A stretch of DNA of 64,000 nucleotides from Mycolicibacterium canariasense (GTDB lineage: Bacteria; Actinomycetota; Actinomycetes; Mycobacteriales; Mycobacteriaceae): the NCBI RefSeq assembly GCF_002101555.1, contig NZ_LQOL01000111.1, forward strand, positions 1 to 64,000, given 5' to 3'. Positions 1 to 7,603 of the stretch are shown piece after piece. Made by a program: the position numbers and the translations under genes. The notes under the pieces were generated by a model. The model had not been told where the DNA came from. It saw nothing but the letters and a program-made list of their open reading frames with translations, and made no database searches. Numbering within the stretch: the first letter of the stretch is position 1; each line of letters begins with the position of its first letter.

Positions 1-26
1 CACACCCAGCCAACCAGACACCCCAA

Positions 27-383
27 TCACAGGCCGACAGCAGCTGACCGTTCTACACCCTCAATCATGAAGAGCCCGGAATCCTCGTAGGTTCGCTTAT
101 GGTAATCTTCGTCAGCCTTGCCTTTGGGGTTTCCCGACTTACCAAATTCCCAGACGCTGTCGCCCTTGGGAACAAACGGCGTCTCGACCGGCGACGTGAC
201 CTCGCCATCGTAACCTTCGAAATCGACATGCTCTTCAATCGGCATGATGAGACGGGTGACGTTGGGAACCGACTCCGTAATGATTTTACGCACGAGGTGC
301 GGTAATACAGATCGCGCGTCATACTTCGCGGCCCACTGTTCTATTTGTAGCTGACTCGCTACATTCGGTAAATGGATTGCCAT
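27..383 (-). pseudogene. Truncated N-terminal remnant of a large defence-type protein
   Basis: The reading frame starts at the ATG at 381-383, preceded by a GGGAG ribosome site, and gives 118 residues. The first ~95 residues (MAIHLPNVASQLQ through GKADEDYHKRT) resemble, from memory, the N-terminal nuclease-like domain of ~1000-residue proteins that occur in bacterial defence islands; the WEF-G-S-x-PKGKADEDYxKRT stretch is the recognisable part. Just after KRT the frame runs into about 20 unrelated residues and a stop, so the catalytic core and downstream domains are missing. A TTG 48 bases upstream is in frame but less likely. Base composition is clearly AT-richer than the genes to the right, which suggests acquired DNA. 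The family assignment is a recollection, not a search result. Confidence 0.5.
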
Positions 384-549
384 CGGCGACTCCCAGGTTA
401 AGCACAAAGCATCAGGTTTATTATAAACCAAGGATGTGACAGTGTCGCCGCTTTAATCCCTGACAGCAATTAATAACGCTTCACTTGGCGCATTTATTGA
501 AATTAGACCAGAGAAAACGCAAACCGACGTGTATTCGGCGACGAGTGGG
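384..549. other. AT-rich spacer of the junction region
   Basis: This stretch is markedly AT-richer than the rest of the window, for example around 465-510. I see no open frame with plausible coding character. It probably holds the promoter of the truncated gene on the minus strand and marks acquired DNA. Confidence 0.4.
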
Positions 550-725
550 CTAATCCTGTGGAAAGGGCAGGTCAGTCATCAGCAGTCCAGCATCAATATC
601 AAGTCCGTCTGCGATCTTGATGATCGTCTCGGATCGCAGACTGCGCTGACCACGCTCGACCTGCCGAGCTGCGTCCCGTGAATACCGCATCGGACGGCGG
701 CAGCTTCCTGACTCAGGCCAAGCCC
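550..725 (-). pseudogene. Frameshifted XRE-family helix-turn-helix regulator remnant
   Basis: On the minus strand one frame reads GLGLSQEAAAVRCG and, after a one-base shift near 685-690, another reads YSRDAARQVERGQRSL followed by RSETIIKIADGLDIDAGLL and ends DLPFPQD at a TAG (550-552). Joined, these give the classical XRE/HTH_3 pattern: LSQE-A on the first helix, SRDAxRQxERGxRSL on the recognition helix, then a KIADGL segment. No single frame spans both halves and no clear start is visible upstream, so it is a decayed gene. It lies beside the truncated defence-type gene and the tRNA, as expected of the end of an eroded island. Confidence 0.6.
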
Positions 726-848
726 CACGCCGCCACCCCCGCGCTCATCGTCGTCACCCCACCACCGTGACAGTCATCAGCAGAACCACTCACCAACTCA
801 TCTCCAGCCACACCGTCGACCCCCACCGCAACTACTGGCGCAACCAAC

Positions 849-878
849 AAAAAAGCCCCGGCCGATGGCCGGAGCTTT
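849..878 (-). terminator. Rho-independent terminator downstream of tRNA-Ala
   Basis: The inverted repeat AAAGCcCCGGCC - GAT - GGCCGGaGCTTT (852-878, one mismatch) is followed on the minus strand by a run of six T (849-854). It lies 52 bases beyond the 3' end of the tRNA and would end the tRNA transcript. Confidence 0.8.
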
Positions 879-879
879 C

Positions 880-923
880 TGTAACCAATGACGCGACTCA
901 GGTGTAACCCATGACTCGACTCA
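880..923. repeat. Two 21-bp near-identical direct repeats beside tRNA-Ala
   Basis: TGTAACC-A-ATGAC-G-CGACTCA (880-900) and TGTAACC-C-ATGAC-T-CGACTCA (903-923) differ at two bases and are spaced by two. They end seven bases from the CCA end of the tRNA. They could be integrase arm sites, degenerate ends of an insertion element, or a local duplication; the sequence alone does not decide. Confidence 0.6.
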
Positions 924-929
924 TCACAA

Positions 930-1005
930 TGGTGGAGCTAAGGGGAATCGAACCCCTGACCTTCTCGATGCGAACGAGACGCGCTACCAACTGCGCTATA
1001 GCCCC
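930..1005 (-). tRNA. tRNA-Ala (anticodon CGC)
   Basis: The minus strand from 1005 to 930 gives a 76-base cloverleaf with encoded CCA. The acceptor stem is GGGGCTA/TAGCTCC, the D-arm is GCGC-AGTTGGTA-GCGC, the anticodon stem is TCTCG/CGAGA with loop TT-CGC-AT, and the T-arm is AGGGG-TTCGATT-CCCCT. Anticodon CGC reads the alanine codon GCG. The foreign-looking DNA lies on its 3' side, the usual position of tRNA-integrated elements. Confidence 0.96.
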
Positions 1006-1079
1006 TTGTGCCGGTAGCAGGTTATCAGGCATACCGGCGACGGCAGAAACCGGCCGCTAGTACGCGGTCCCGGGAAGAG

Positions 1080-2135
1080 TCACTGCCCCGCCGCGCGCGG
1101 CAGATCCCAGCTTCGCGCGGCCGTCGTGTACTCCAGATGCTCGAAGATGGGGTCCTCGTCGTCGATCTCCAAGATGGCCGCACCGGGGCGCCGCAACCGC
1201 GACGGCACCACGTCGTACTCGGGGTCACCGGTGTTCTCCACCCCCAGCCGCGACCGCATCATCCGGTGCGCCCGCCGGCGCCGCAGTTGCTCCTCGATGC
1301 GGGTCTGGCGGCGCAGATACGCCAGGTACAGCACGGTCACCGTGGCGACGGAGCCGCACGCCCACCACATGCCGGGCCCGAGCAGGAACGGCAGGGCCGC
1401 GGTCACCATCAGCAGCGCCGCCATCACCGACAACACGCGCTTGCGGAAGGTGTACTTGCGGGCGCTGACCGCTTGCGCGGTCTTGGACTCGAAGCGGTCA
1501 CGCCGCGCGGCCGCGAAGGACTGCGCCCCGGCGGATTCCGACTCGGCCTCGGGCTCCAGGCCCGAGGTGTCGTCGACGTACTCGTAGTCGTCCTCGGTGC
1601 CGTCGTCGACCAGATCGGCCGGCTCCTCCTCGGCACCCTCGACAGCCTCGGTGGTCGGCTGCTGCTGGGCCACCGGTTCGGTCTCGGGCTCGACGTCCGC
1701 ATTGCCGAAATCCAAGGGCAATTCCTCGGTTTGGGCCTGCTCCCGCCCGAACGATTCGCCGATCGGCAGGGCGCCGGAATCCTCTTCGACGATGTCGACG
1801 TCGAGGTAGTCGGGTTCGGAACTCTCTTGGACCGCCTCGGCAAGCACCACGGCGCGCCGCACCGGCTGCTCGGCGCCGTCGTGGTCCGCGTCGTCGAGGT
1901 CGCCGACGTACTCGTCCTCGACCGGCTGCCAGTGCGGATCGCTCTGGTGCCCGCCGGCCGGACGGGCGCGCCGGCGCAGACGCGCGTTGCGGCCGGTGTT
2001 GAGCACCCGGGTGGCCAAGGCGACGTCGCTGGTGCGGCGGACGGTGTCACGTTTGCTCACCAACATCGGCACCAGCACGAAGAGCCAGAGCACGACAAGG
2101 GAGATCCACAACAGAGATTGGGGGATGCTTGGCAT
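1080..2135 (-). CDS. sepX: Divisome membrane protein SepX/GlpR (Rv0996-like)
   Basis: This 351-residue protein has one membrane segment at the very N-terminus (IPQSLLWISLVVLWLFVLV), a long acidic disordered middle rich in E, D and P, and two membrane segments around residues 225-270 (SVMAALLMVTAALPFLL and ATVTVLYLAYL), then a basic and acidic tail. That architecture and its place after galU-glp-rimJ match the mycobacterial Rv0996 family, known as SepX in Streptomyces and GlpR in Corynebacterium, where it is the membrane receptor for the gephyrin-like protein Glp in division and polar growth. The start is the ATG at 2135, with AAAGGAG upstream; an in-frame extension to 2204 lacks such support. 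It is the last gene of a four-gene minus-strand cluster. Confidence 0.85.
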   Translation of the reverse strand: MPSIPQSLLWISLVVLWLFVLVPMLVSKRDTVRRTSDVALATRVLNTGRNARLRRRARPAGGHQSDPHWQPVEDEYVGDLDDADHDGAEQPVRRAVVLAEAVQESSEPDYLDVDIVEEDSGALPIGESFGREQAQTEELPLDFGNADVEPETEPVAQQQPTTEAVEGAEEEPADLVDDGTEDDYEYVDDTSGLEPEAESESAGAQSFAAARRDRFESKTAQAVSARKYTFRKRVLSVMAALLMVTAALPFLLGPGMWWACGSVATVTVLYLAYLRRQTRIEEQLRRRRAHRMMRSRLGVENTGDPEYDVVPSRLRRPGAAILEIDDEDPIFEHLEYTTAARSWDLPRAAGQ

Positions 2136-2273
2136 GACGCCTGCTCCTTTCCCCTTCAGGCTAGGTCTGTGACCAGCGCATCCGTCCACGGCGCGCCGAG
2201 ACAATTACACACCTGTAATTCACTGAGTACAAGCACCATCAGTCACACAAGTCACATTCGTCACATTGGACGC

Positions 2274-2336
2274 CGCCGAGATCGACGAAATACCGAAATG
2301 CACTCGCACTTTCCCGCCCGTTTGATCAATTGGGCG
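2274..2336 (-). repeat. 63-bp intergenic element, copy 1
   Basis: Read toward sepX it is CGCCC-AATTGATCAAAC-GGGCG, then GGAAAGTGCGAG, and ends TCGATCTCGGCG. It begins 9 bases after the rimJ stop codon. Two further 63-bp copies lie at 51253-51315 and 61593-61655 in the same orientation relative to the next downstream gene. The palindromic core is conserved, so a structured RNA, protein site or short mobile repeat are all possible. Confidence 0.8.
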
Positions 2337-2345
2337 ATGAGGGGG

Positions 2346-2999
2346 TCAGGTCCAGCTGGCGCGGCCGCTGCGCACCAGCTGCGCGGCCACCGAACCCTGC
2401 ACTTCCTCGATGGTGATCGCCACCAGCAGATGGTCGCGCCAGGCGCCGTCGACATCGAGATAGCGCTGCAACAGCCCCTCTTCCCGGAAGCCGGCCTTGG
2501 CCAGCACCGCGCGGCTGGCCTGATTCTCCGGGCGCACGGTGGCCTCCACCCGATGCAACATCACCGGACCGAACGCGTGGTCCAGCCCCAACGCCAGCGC
2601 CGCCGTGGCCACCCCCGAGCCGGTGAACTGCTTGGCCACCCAGTACCCGATCCACGCCGACCGCAGCGCGCCGTGGGTGACGTTCCCGATGGTGATCTGC
2701 CCGGCGAACTGGCCGTCCAGTTCGATGACATAGGGCAGCATGCGCCCCTTACGCGCCTCGCCCCGCAGTCCCGAGCACACCGCGGGCCACGACGAAATGG
2801 CATGACGCACTTCCCAACTCACATCGGCACTGGGCTCCCACGGCTCCAGGTGGGCCCGGTCGGCGAGCCGCAGTTTGCTCCACTGGGCACCGTCGCGCAG
2901 CCGGATCGGCCGTAGCCCCACCAGGCCGGCCGGCACCCGGATGGGCCCGGCGGGCAACGGCCATCCCGGATGGACCGCACTCGTACGCCAGCGGTTCAC
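2346..2999 (-). CDS. rimJ: GNAT acetyltransferase, RimJ-like (Rv0995-like)
   Basis: The 217-residue product is a GCN5-related N-acetyltransferase of the RimJ/RimL type. Visible landmarks are the N-terminal RLRPIRLRDGAQW strand, the conserved WEPSA loop, the acetyl-CoA pyrophosphate-binding region around GYWVAKQFTGSGVATAALAL, and the C-terminal NQASRAVLAKAGFREEGLL helix-strand typical of the fold. RimJ acetylates the N-terminus of ribosomal protein S5 in E. coli; in mycobacteria the substrate is not established. The GTG at 2999 is chosen because it has GAGG nine bases upstream; upstream codons lie inside the 65-bp tandem repeat. It sits between glp and sepX, so a role connected to that division module is conceivable. 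Confidence 0.85.
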   Translation of the reverse strand: MNRWRTSAVHPGWPLPAGPIRVPAGLVGLRPIRLRDGAQWSKLRLADRAHLEPWEPSADVSWEVRHAISSWPAVCSGLRGEARKGRMLPYVIELDGQFAGQITIGNVTHGALRSAWIGYWVAKQFTGSGVATAALALGLDHAFGPVMLHRVEATVRPENQASRAVLAKAGFREEGLLQRYLDVDGAWRDHLLVAITIEEVQGSVAAQLVRSGRASWT

Positions 3000-3132
3000 G
3001 CGATTGCCTCGCAGGCTCGGCTCTCGCGCGTCATCTGTCGGTTCGCTCCGCAAGCTTCGCTCACGCGATTGCCTCGCAGGCTCGGCTCTCGCGCGTCATC
3101 TGTCGGTTCGCTCCGCAAGCTTCGCTCACGCG
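2996..3132. repeat. 65-bp perfect tandem repeat between glp and rimJ (2.1 copies)
   Basis: Copies at 2996-3060 and 3061-3125 look identical, followed by the first seven bases of a third. The unit fills the space between the glp stop codon and the rimJ start and includes the rimJ ribosome-binding region. It resembles in kind the MIRU/VNTR repeats found between mycobacterial operon genes, though I do not claim it is that family. Confidence 0.9.
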
Positions 3133-3133
3133 G

Positions 3134-4381
3134 TCAGCCGCGCTGTGCAAGGAATGCGACGTCGACCACCTCGCCGGTGCGGACCTGCTCGGCGTCGCTC
3201 GGCACGATCACCAGACAGTTCGCCTCGGCGAGCGTGGCCAGCAGGTGCGAGGACGCACCCGGCGCACCGCCGAGGGCCTGCACCAGATACTCGCCGGTGT
3301 CCTGGTCACGCATCAGCTGCCCGCGCAGGAACCCCTTGCGCCCGGCCACCGAACTGATCGGCGACAGGGTCCTGGCCTGGATCACCCGGCGCATCGGCTG
3401 CCGTTTACCCAGCGACATCCGGATCAGCGGGCGGACCATCACCTCGAACACCACCAGTGCGCTCACCGGGTTGGCCGGCAGCAGGAACACCGGGACACCG
3501 TCGCGCCCCAACTGACCGAACCCCTGCACCGACCCGGGATGCATCGCGACCCGCACGACCTCCATCTCCCCCAGCTCGGAGAGCACGGAACGCACCGCCT
3601 CGGCGGCCGCCCCGCCGACCGCGCCGGCGATCACCACCACCTCGGAGCGGCTGATCTGGCCCTCGACGACCTCGCGCAGCTCCGCCGGGTCGCCGTTGAC
3701 GATGCCGACCCGGTTCACCTCGGCCCCGGCATCGCGGCCCGCGGCGGCCAGCGCATAGGAGTTGACGTCATAGACCTGCCCGTTGCCCGGCGTCCTGGAC
3801 ACGTCGACCAGTTCCCCGCCCACCGACAGCACCGACATCCTCGGCCGCGGATGCACCAGCACCCGATCCCGCCCGACGGCAGCGAGCAGACCGACCTGCG
3901 CGGCGCCGATGATCGTGCCGGCCCGCACGGCGACGTCCCCGGGCTGCACATCGTCACCGGTGCGGCGCACGTAGGCACCCGAGCGCACCCCGCGCAGCAC
4001 CCGCACCCGGGATTGGCCGCCATCGGTCCAGCGCAGCGGCAGCACCGCGTCGGCCAGGGTCGGCATCGGCGCACCGGTTTGCACCCGGGCGGCTTGCCGC
4101 GGCTGCAGCCGACTCGGTGTCCGGGCACCGGCGTCGACGTGCCCGACCACCGGCAGGCTCACCTCGCCGGACCCGTCGTCGGTGCCACCCACGGTGGCCA
4201 CGTCGACGCTGCGGACGGCATAACCGTCGATCGCGGCCTGATCGAAGCCCGGCAGCGGTCGCTCGGTGACCACCTCTTCGGCGCACATCAGGCCCTGCGA
4301 TTCGGCGATCGCCACCCGCACCGGACGTGGTGCCACCGCGGCAGCCGCTACTCGAGCCTGCTGCTCCTCAACCGAACGCAC
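3134..4381 (-). CDS. glp: Gephyrin-like protein Glp (MoeA homologue, Rv0994-like)
   Basis: This 415-residue protein has the MoeA/gephyrin E-domain layout: PGFDQAAIDGYAVR near residue 45, the PTGA-like RVQTGAPMP, the GTIIGAAQVGLLAAVG segment, the PRMSVLSVGGEL domain-III entry, and the C-terminal MoeA domain IV. Catalytic features of true MoeA look degraded: the GGVSxGDYD segment is AGAVGGAAAE and the KPGKP lysines are replaced in MHPGSVQGFG. In Corynebacteriales such proteins act as Glp, which binds FtsZ and the membrane receptor GlpR/SepX rather than making molybdenum cofactor; sepX lies in the same cluster. The GTG at 4381 is used, with an AGGAG upstream. It starts 40 bases after galU. Confidence 0.82.
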   Translation of the reverse strand: MRSVEEQQARVAAAAVAPRPVRVAIAESQGLMCAEEVVTERPLPGFDQAAIDGYAVRSVDVATVGGTDDGSGEVSLPVVGHVDAGARTPSRLQPRQAARVQTGAPMPTLADAVLPLRWTDGGQSRVRVLRGVRSGAYVRRTGDDVQPGDVAVRAGTIIGAAQVGLLAAVGRDRVLVHPRPRMSVLSVGGELVDVSRTPGNGQVYDVNSYALAAAGRDAGAEVNRVGIVNGDPAELREVVEGQISRSEVVVIAGAVGGAAAEAVRSVLSELGEMEVVRVAMHPGSVQGFGQLGRDGVPVFLLPANPVSALVVFEVMVRPLIRMSLGKRQPMRRVIQARTLSPISSVAGRKGFLRGQLMRDQDTGEYLVQALGGAPGASSHLLATLAEANCLVIVPSDAEQVRTGEVVDVAFLAQRG

Positions 4382-4421
4382 TGCACGCCTTTCTCCTGTC
4401 CGCAGACCGGCCGCGCAGTCG

Positions 4422-5333
4422 TTATTTCTCGGCCAGGCCCAATCGCTCGACCAACCACCGCCGCAGCTCTGGTCCGTAGTCGTCGCGTTCCAACGCAAAG
4501 TCAACCGCAGCCTTGAGGTAGCCGCCGGGATTTCCCAAGTCGTGTCTCGACCCACGGTGCACCACGACATGCACCGGGTGGCCCTCTTCGATCAACAGCG
4601 CGATGGCGTCGGTCAGCTGGATCTCCCCACCGATACCCCGATCAACCCGGCGCAGGGCGTCGAAGATGGCCCGGTCCAGCACGTAGCGTCCGGCCGCCGC
4701 GTACAGCGACGGCGCGTCCTCGGCCTTGGGCTTTTCCACCATGCCCTTGACCCGGAGCACATTCGGGTTCGCGGCGTCCGGGACCGTCTCGACATCGAAC
4801 ACGCCGTAGGCACTGATCTCGTCCTCGGGAACCTCGATGGCGCACAACACCGTTCCGCCCCGCTTCGCGCGCACCTTCGACATGGTCTCCAGCACACCGG
4901 TGGGCAGCACCAGGTCGTCGGGCAGCAGCACGGCGATGGCGTCCTCGTCGTCGAGCAGCTTCTCCTCGACGCAGCCCACGGCGTGCCCGAGTCCGAGCGG
5001 CTCCGCCTGGACCACCGATTCCACCTTGATCAGCGCGGGCGCGCGGCGGACCTTCTCCAGCATCGTGTGCTTGCCGCGGGCTTCCAGCGTGCCCTCCAGG
5101 ATCAGGTCCTCGACGAAGTGCGCGACGACGCCGTCCTTGCCCTCGGAGGTGACGATGATCAGTCGTTCGCCCCCGGCCTCGGCCGCCTCGGCGGCGACCA
5201 ACTCGATACCCGGGGTGTCCACCACCGGCAGGAGTTCCTTGGGGACCGTCTTGGTGGCCGGGAGAAATCGTGTCCCCAGACCGGCTGCGGGAACGACCGC
5301 CGTCCTCGGGATCGGAACCTGTGCCTGTGTCAT
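4422..5333 (-). CDS. galU: UTP-glucose-1-phosphate uridylyltransferase GalU
   Basis: GalU makes UDP-glucose from UTP and glucose-1-phosphate in the cytoplasm, feeding trehalose and glycolipid synthesis. The nucleotidyltransferase signature AAGLGTRFLPATKTVPKELLP is at residues 16-36 and the VLLPDDLV metal-binding strand and EKPKAEDAPS segment follow; the length (303 residues) is normal. The ATG at 5333 is used; a GTG nine bases upstream is also possible. TATTAG ending ten bases upstream suggests a leaderless or short-leader transcript. It heads the minus-strand galU-glp-rimJ-sepX cluster and is divergent from the 5-FTHF cyclo-ligase gene. Confidence 0.95.
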   Translation of the reverse strand: MTQAQVPIPRTAVVPAAGLGTRFLPATKTVPKELLPVVDTPGIELVAAEAAEAGGERLIIVTSEGKDGVVAHFVEDLILEGTLEARGKHTMLEKVRRAPALIKVESVVQAEPLGLGHAVGCVEEKLLDDEDAIAVLLPDDLVLPTGVLETMSKVRAKRGGTVLCAIEVPEDEISAYGVFDVETVPDAANPNVLRVKGMVEKPKAEDAPSLYAAAGRYVLDRAIFDALRRVDRGIGGEIQLTDAIALLIEEGHPVHVVVHRGSRHDLGNPGGYLKAAVDFALERDDYGPELRRWLVERLGLAEK

Positions 5334-5386
5334 CGTTGACACACTAATACCAGCCAGTACCTAGGCGAAGGGGTAGCGGCGCAATC

Positions 5387-5965
5387 GTGGCAATCATGAC
5401 AAAACCGGTGCTGCGAGAACGCATTCTCGCCGCTCGGCGCGCGGTGCCCGCCCAGGTTCGGCTGGCGGAGGCCACCGCCCTGCAAACTCATCTCCGGGCC
5501 GCCTTTCGTCCGGGTGACACCGTGTGCGGCTACGTGCCGGTGGGATCCGAACCCGGCTCGCCGGCGATGCTCGACGCACTCGACACCGCCCGCGTGCGGG
5601 TCCTGCTGCCCGTCGCCAGGGCGAGACAACCGATGCAGTGGGGCGCGTACTCGCCCGGCCGGCTGGTCGCCGCGCCGTTCGGTTTGCGCGAACCCGCACC
5701 GCCCTGGCTGGGGCCCGAGGCGATCGGGACGGCGGCGGCGGTGCTGGTGCCGGCACTGGCGGTCGACCGGCGCGGGGTGCGGCTGGGCCGCGGGGCCGGT
5801 TTCTACGATCGGGCCCTGCCGCTGGCCGATCCGGCGGCCCGACTGATCGCGGTGGTGCGTGACGACGAAGTGCTCGACGAACTACCGATGGAGCCACACG
5901 ACGTGCCGATGACGCATGTGGTGACCCCCGGCAGGGGCATCGTGGCGCTGGCGATGCGGGAATGA
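5387..5965 (+). CDS. 5-formyltetrahydrofolate cyclo-ligase
   Basis: The enzyme converts 5-formyl-tetrahydrofolate to 5,10-methenyl-tetrahydrofolate using ATP. Evidence is the N-terminal KPVLRERILAARRAV helix, the VPVGSEPGS loop, and the C-terminal signature GVRLGRGAGFYDRAL followed by MTHVVTPGRGI. Length is 192 residues, within the family range. The GTG at 5387 is the outermost plausible start and an ATG at 5396 is equally possible; AAGGGG lies 13 bases before the GTG. It is divergent from galU and precedes ruc, as I recall for M. tuberculosis Rv0992c. Confidence 0.92.
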   Translation: MAIMTKPVLRERILAARRAVPAQVRLAEATALQTHLRAAFRPGDTVCGYVPVGSEPGSPAMLDALDTARVRVLLPVARARQPMQWGAYSPGRLVAAPFGLREPAPPWLGPEAIGTAAAVLVPALAVDRRGVRLGRGAGFYDRALPLADPAARLIAVVRDDEVLDELPMEPHDVPMTHVVTPGRGIVALAMRE

Positions 5966-5984
5966 CCTGCCCCACGTAGCGGTT

Positions 5985-6011
5985 CTAGCACTTGGGCCGG
6001 TAGAGTGCCAG
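5985..6011 (+). promoter_or_regulatory. CIRCE operator (HrcA) upstream of ruc
   Basis: CTAGCACTT-N9-GAGTGCCAG matches the CIRCE consensus TTAGCACTC-N9-GAGTGCTAA with the exact nine-base spacer. It ends 26 bases before the ruc start. CIRCE is the binding site of the heat-shock repressor HrcA. Confidence 0.8.
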
Positions 6012-6037
6012 AAAGTTTGACTGTCTCGGAGGGTTTC

Positions 6038-6367
6038 GTGCCTACCTATTCTTATGCGTGCACCGAATGCGACAACCGTTTCGATGCCGTGCAGGCGTTC
6101 AGTGATGACGCGCTGACCACGTGCCCCAAGTGCTCCGGCCGCCTGCGCAAGCTTTTCGGCAAGGTGGGTGTGGTGTTCAAGGGCAGCGGCTTCTACCGCA
6201 CCGACAGCCGCGACTCGTCGAAGTCCAGCAGCACCGCCGGTTCGTCCGCCACGAGCGACAGCGGCTCGAGTTCGTCGTCGTCATCCTCGGACTCGTCGTC
6301 GGGCAGCTCGTCGTCCGCGTCGTCCAGCTCGAGCAGCTCGACTCCGGCCGCGGCCGCTTCCAGCTAG
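6038..6367 (+). CDS. ruc: FmdB-type zinc-ribbon chaperone Ruc (Rv0991c-like)
   Basis: The 109-residue protein starts at the GTG at 6038 behind GGAGGG. The N-terminal half is an FmdB zinc ribbon with Cys8, Cys11, Cys29 and Cys32 (YACTEC and TTCPKC). The C-terminal half is almost only S, T, A and D and must be disordered. This two-part design matches M. tuberculosis Rv0991c, described as a redox-regulated chaperone with an unstructured C-terminus that is switched by oxidation of the four cysteines. A CIRCE element directly upstream supports stress control. The gene lies between the folate enzyme and a SAF protein, all on the plus strand. Confidence 0.87.
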   Translation: MPTYSYACTECDNRFDAVQAFSDDALTTCPKCSGRLRKLFGKVGVVFKGSGFYRTDSRDSSKSSSTAGSSATSDSGSSSSSSSSDSSSGSSSSASSSSSSSTPAAAASS

Positions 6368-6427
6368 TTATCCACAGGCCCGCCGCGCGGGCTGTCCCCC
6401 ACCGCACCACCGGCCTTAGCGTGAGGC

Positions 6428-7087
6428 GTGGGCGAATCACTGAATCCGGCGCTGTGGTCGCGGCTGCGGCACGGCCTGCGGCCCAGCTGGACCCGGACCG
6501 TGGCCGCCCGTCGGCTCGCGGCGGGTCTGCTCGTGCTGCTGGCCGCCGCCGCGGCGTTGCGGCCCGACCCGGACGCCGCGGTGCGGCCCGTCCTTGTCGC
6601 GGCCCGAGACCTGGCGCCCGGCACCGCCCTCACGCCGGCCGACGTACGGATCGAAAAGCGTTTGGCGGCAACCATTCCTGACGGCGCGCACACCGACGTG
6701 GCGGCCGCGGTGGACGCCACACTGGCAGCGCCCGCCCGTCGCGGTGAAGTGCTCACCGACGTGCGTCTGCTCGGACCACGGCTGGCCGAGGCCACCGCGG
6801 GGCCGGAAGCCAGGATCGTCTCGCTGCACCTCGCCGACGATGCGCTGGTGGACCTCATCCGGCCCGGCGACGTGGTCGACGTGCTGGCCGGCGGCAGCAC
6901 CGCCGCAGGCCCGGACACCCAACCCGAAGTCATCGCCACCGACGCGGTCGTGACGCTGGTGTCGCCGCCTACCTCCGGTTCGGCCGGCGCCGCCGATCGG
7001 GTGGTGCTGGTGGCATTGCCCCGCGTGGCCGCCAATACCGTCGCCGGAACCGCACTGACCAGGCAGATCACGGTCACATTTCACTGA
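6428..7087 (+). CDS. SAF-domain membrane-anchored protein (Rv0990c-like)
   Basis: The 219-residue product has a basic N-terminus, one membrane segment at about residues 29-45 ([14 protein letters not shown]) and then a SAF domain: [20 protein letters not shown] followed by [17 protein letters not shown] domains also occur in the CpaB/RcpC proteins of Flp pilus assembly, and the downstream segment [13 protein letters not shown] resembles the RcpC part of CpaB, but no pilus genes are nearby. The start is the GTG at 6428 without a strong ribosome site. Function is unknown; an extracytoplasmic role is inferred from the anchor. Confidence 0.75.
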   Translation: MGESLNPALWSRLRHGLRPSWTRTVAARRLAAGLLVLLAAAAALRPDPDAAVRPVLVAARDLAPGTALTPADVRIEKRLAATIPDGAHTDVAAAVDATLAAPARRGEVLTDVRLLGPRLAEATAGPEARIVSLHLADDALVDLIRPGDVVDVLAGGSTAAGPDTQPEVIATDAVVTLVSPPTSGSAGAADRVVLVALPRVAANTVAGTALTRQITVTFH

Positions 7088-7157
7088 GGCCGGCCGCCAC
7101 CTCGGCTCGGTAAGGTTTGCGGGGTCGATACCGTCGAACTGCTGGAAGGGTCCCCGC

Positions 7158-7553
7158 ATGCTCAAAGGTTTCAAAGAGTTCCTGTTGCGCGGAAACATCA
7201 TCGATCTGTCGGTTGCCGTCGTCATCGGCACCGCGTTCACCGCGCTGGTCACCAAGTTCACCGAAAGCATCATCCAGCCGCTGATCAACCGGATCGGAGC
7301 CGGTGGCGATTCCGACTACGGCATCCTGCGGATCAGCATCGGGGGCGGGCAGACCATCGACCTGAATGTGTTGGTGTCGGCCGCCATCAATTTCGTGCTC
7401 GTCGCGGGGGTCGTCTACTTCCTGATCGTGCTGCCCTACAGCAAGTTCCGCAAAGAGAAGGAAGAAGTCGCCGACGCCGAAGTGGTGCTGCTCACCGAGA
7501 TCCGCGACCTGCTGGCCGGACGCGCCGAAGGCAATCCGCTCGACAAGGCGTGA
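7158..7553 (+). CDS. mscL: Large-conductance mechanosensitive channel MscL
   Basis: MscL is a homopentameric inner-membrane channel that opens under membrane tension during osmotic downshock. The N-terminal amphipathic helix and first membrane helix ([24 protein letters not shown]), the periplasmic loop and the second helix ([18 protein letters not shown]) are all present, with a charged C-terminal bundle ([21 protein letters not shown]). Length is 131 residues, normal for actinobacteria. GGAAGGG precedes the ATG. A strong hairpin terminator follows four bases after the stop. Confidence 0.97.
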   Translation: MLKGFKEFLLRGNIIDLSVAVVIGTAFTALVTKFTESIIQPLINRIGAGGDSDYGILRISIGGGQTIDLNVLVSAAINFVLVAGVVYFLIVLPYSKFRKEKEEVADAEVVLLTEIRDLLAGRAEGNPLDKA

Positions 7554-7556
7554 ACA

Positions 7557-7594
7557 CGAAAACAGCCCCCGGTTGCGGCCGGGGGCTGTTTTCG
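7557..7594. terminator. Bidirectional terminator between mscL and the porin genes
   Basis: A perfect 16-bp inverted repeat (CGAAAACAGCCCCCGG - TTGCGG - CCGGGGGCTGTTTTCG) ends in T-rich sequence on both strands. It lies between the convergent mscL and porin genes. Confidence 0.9.
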
Positions 7595-7603
7595 CGGGAA
7601 CGA

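Noticed and set aside
3134-4381. Assignment of the MoeA homologue as molybdopterin molybdenumtransferase
   Set aside because: Key MoeA catalytic motifs are altered and the gene is clustered with sepX/glpR; Glp is the better call.
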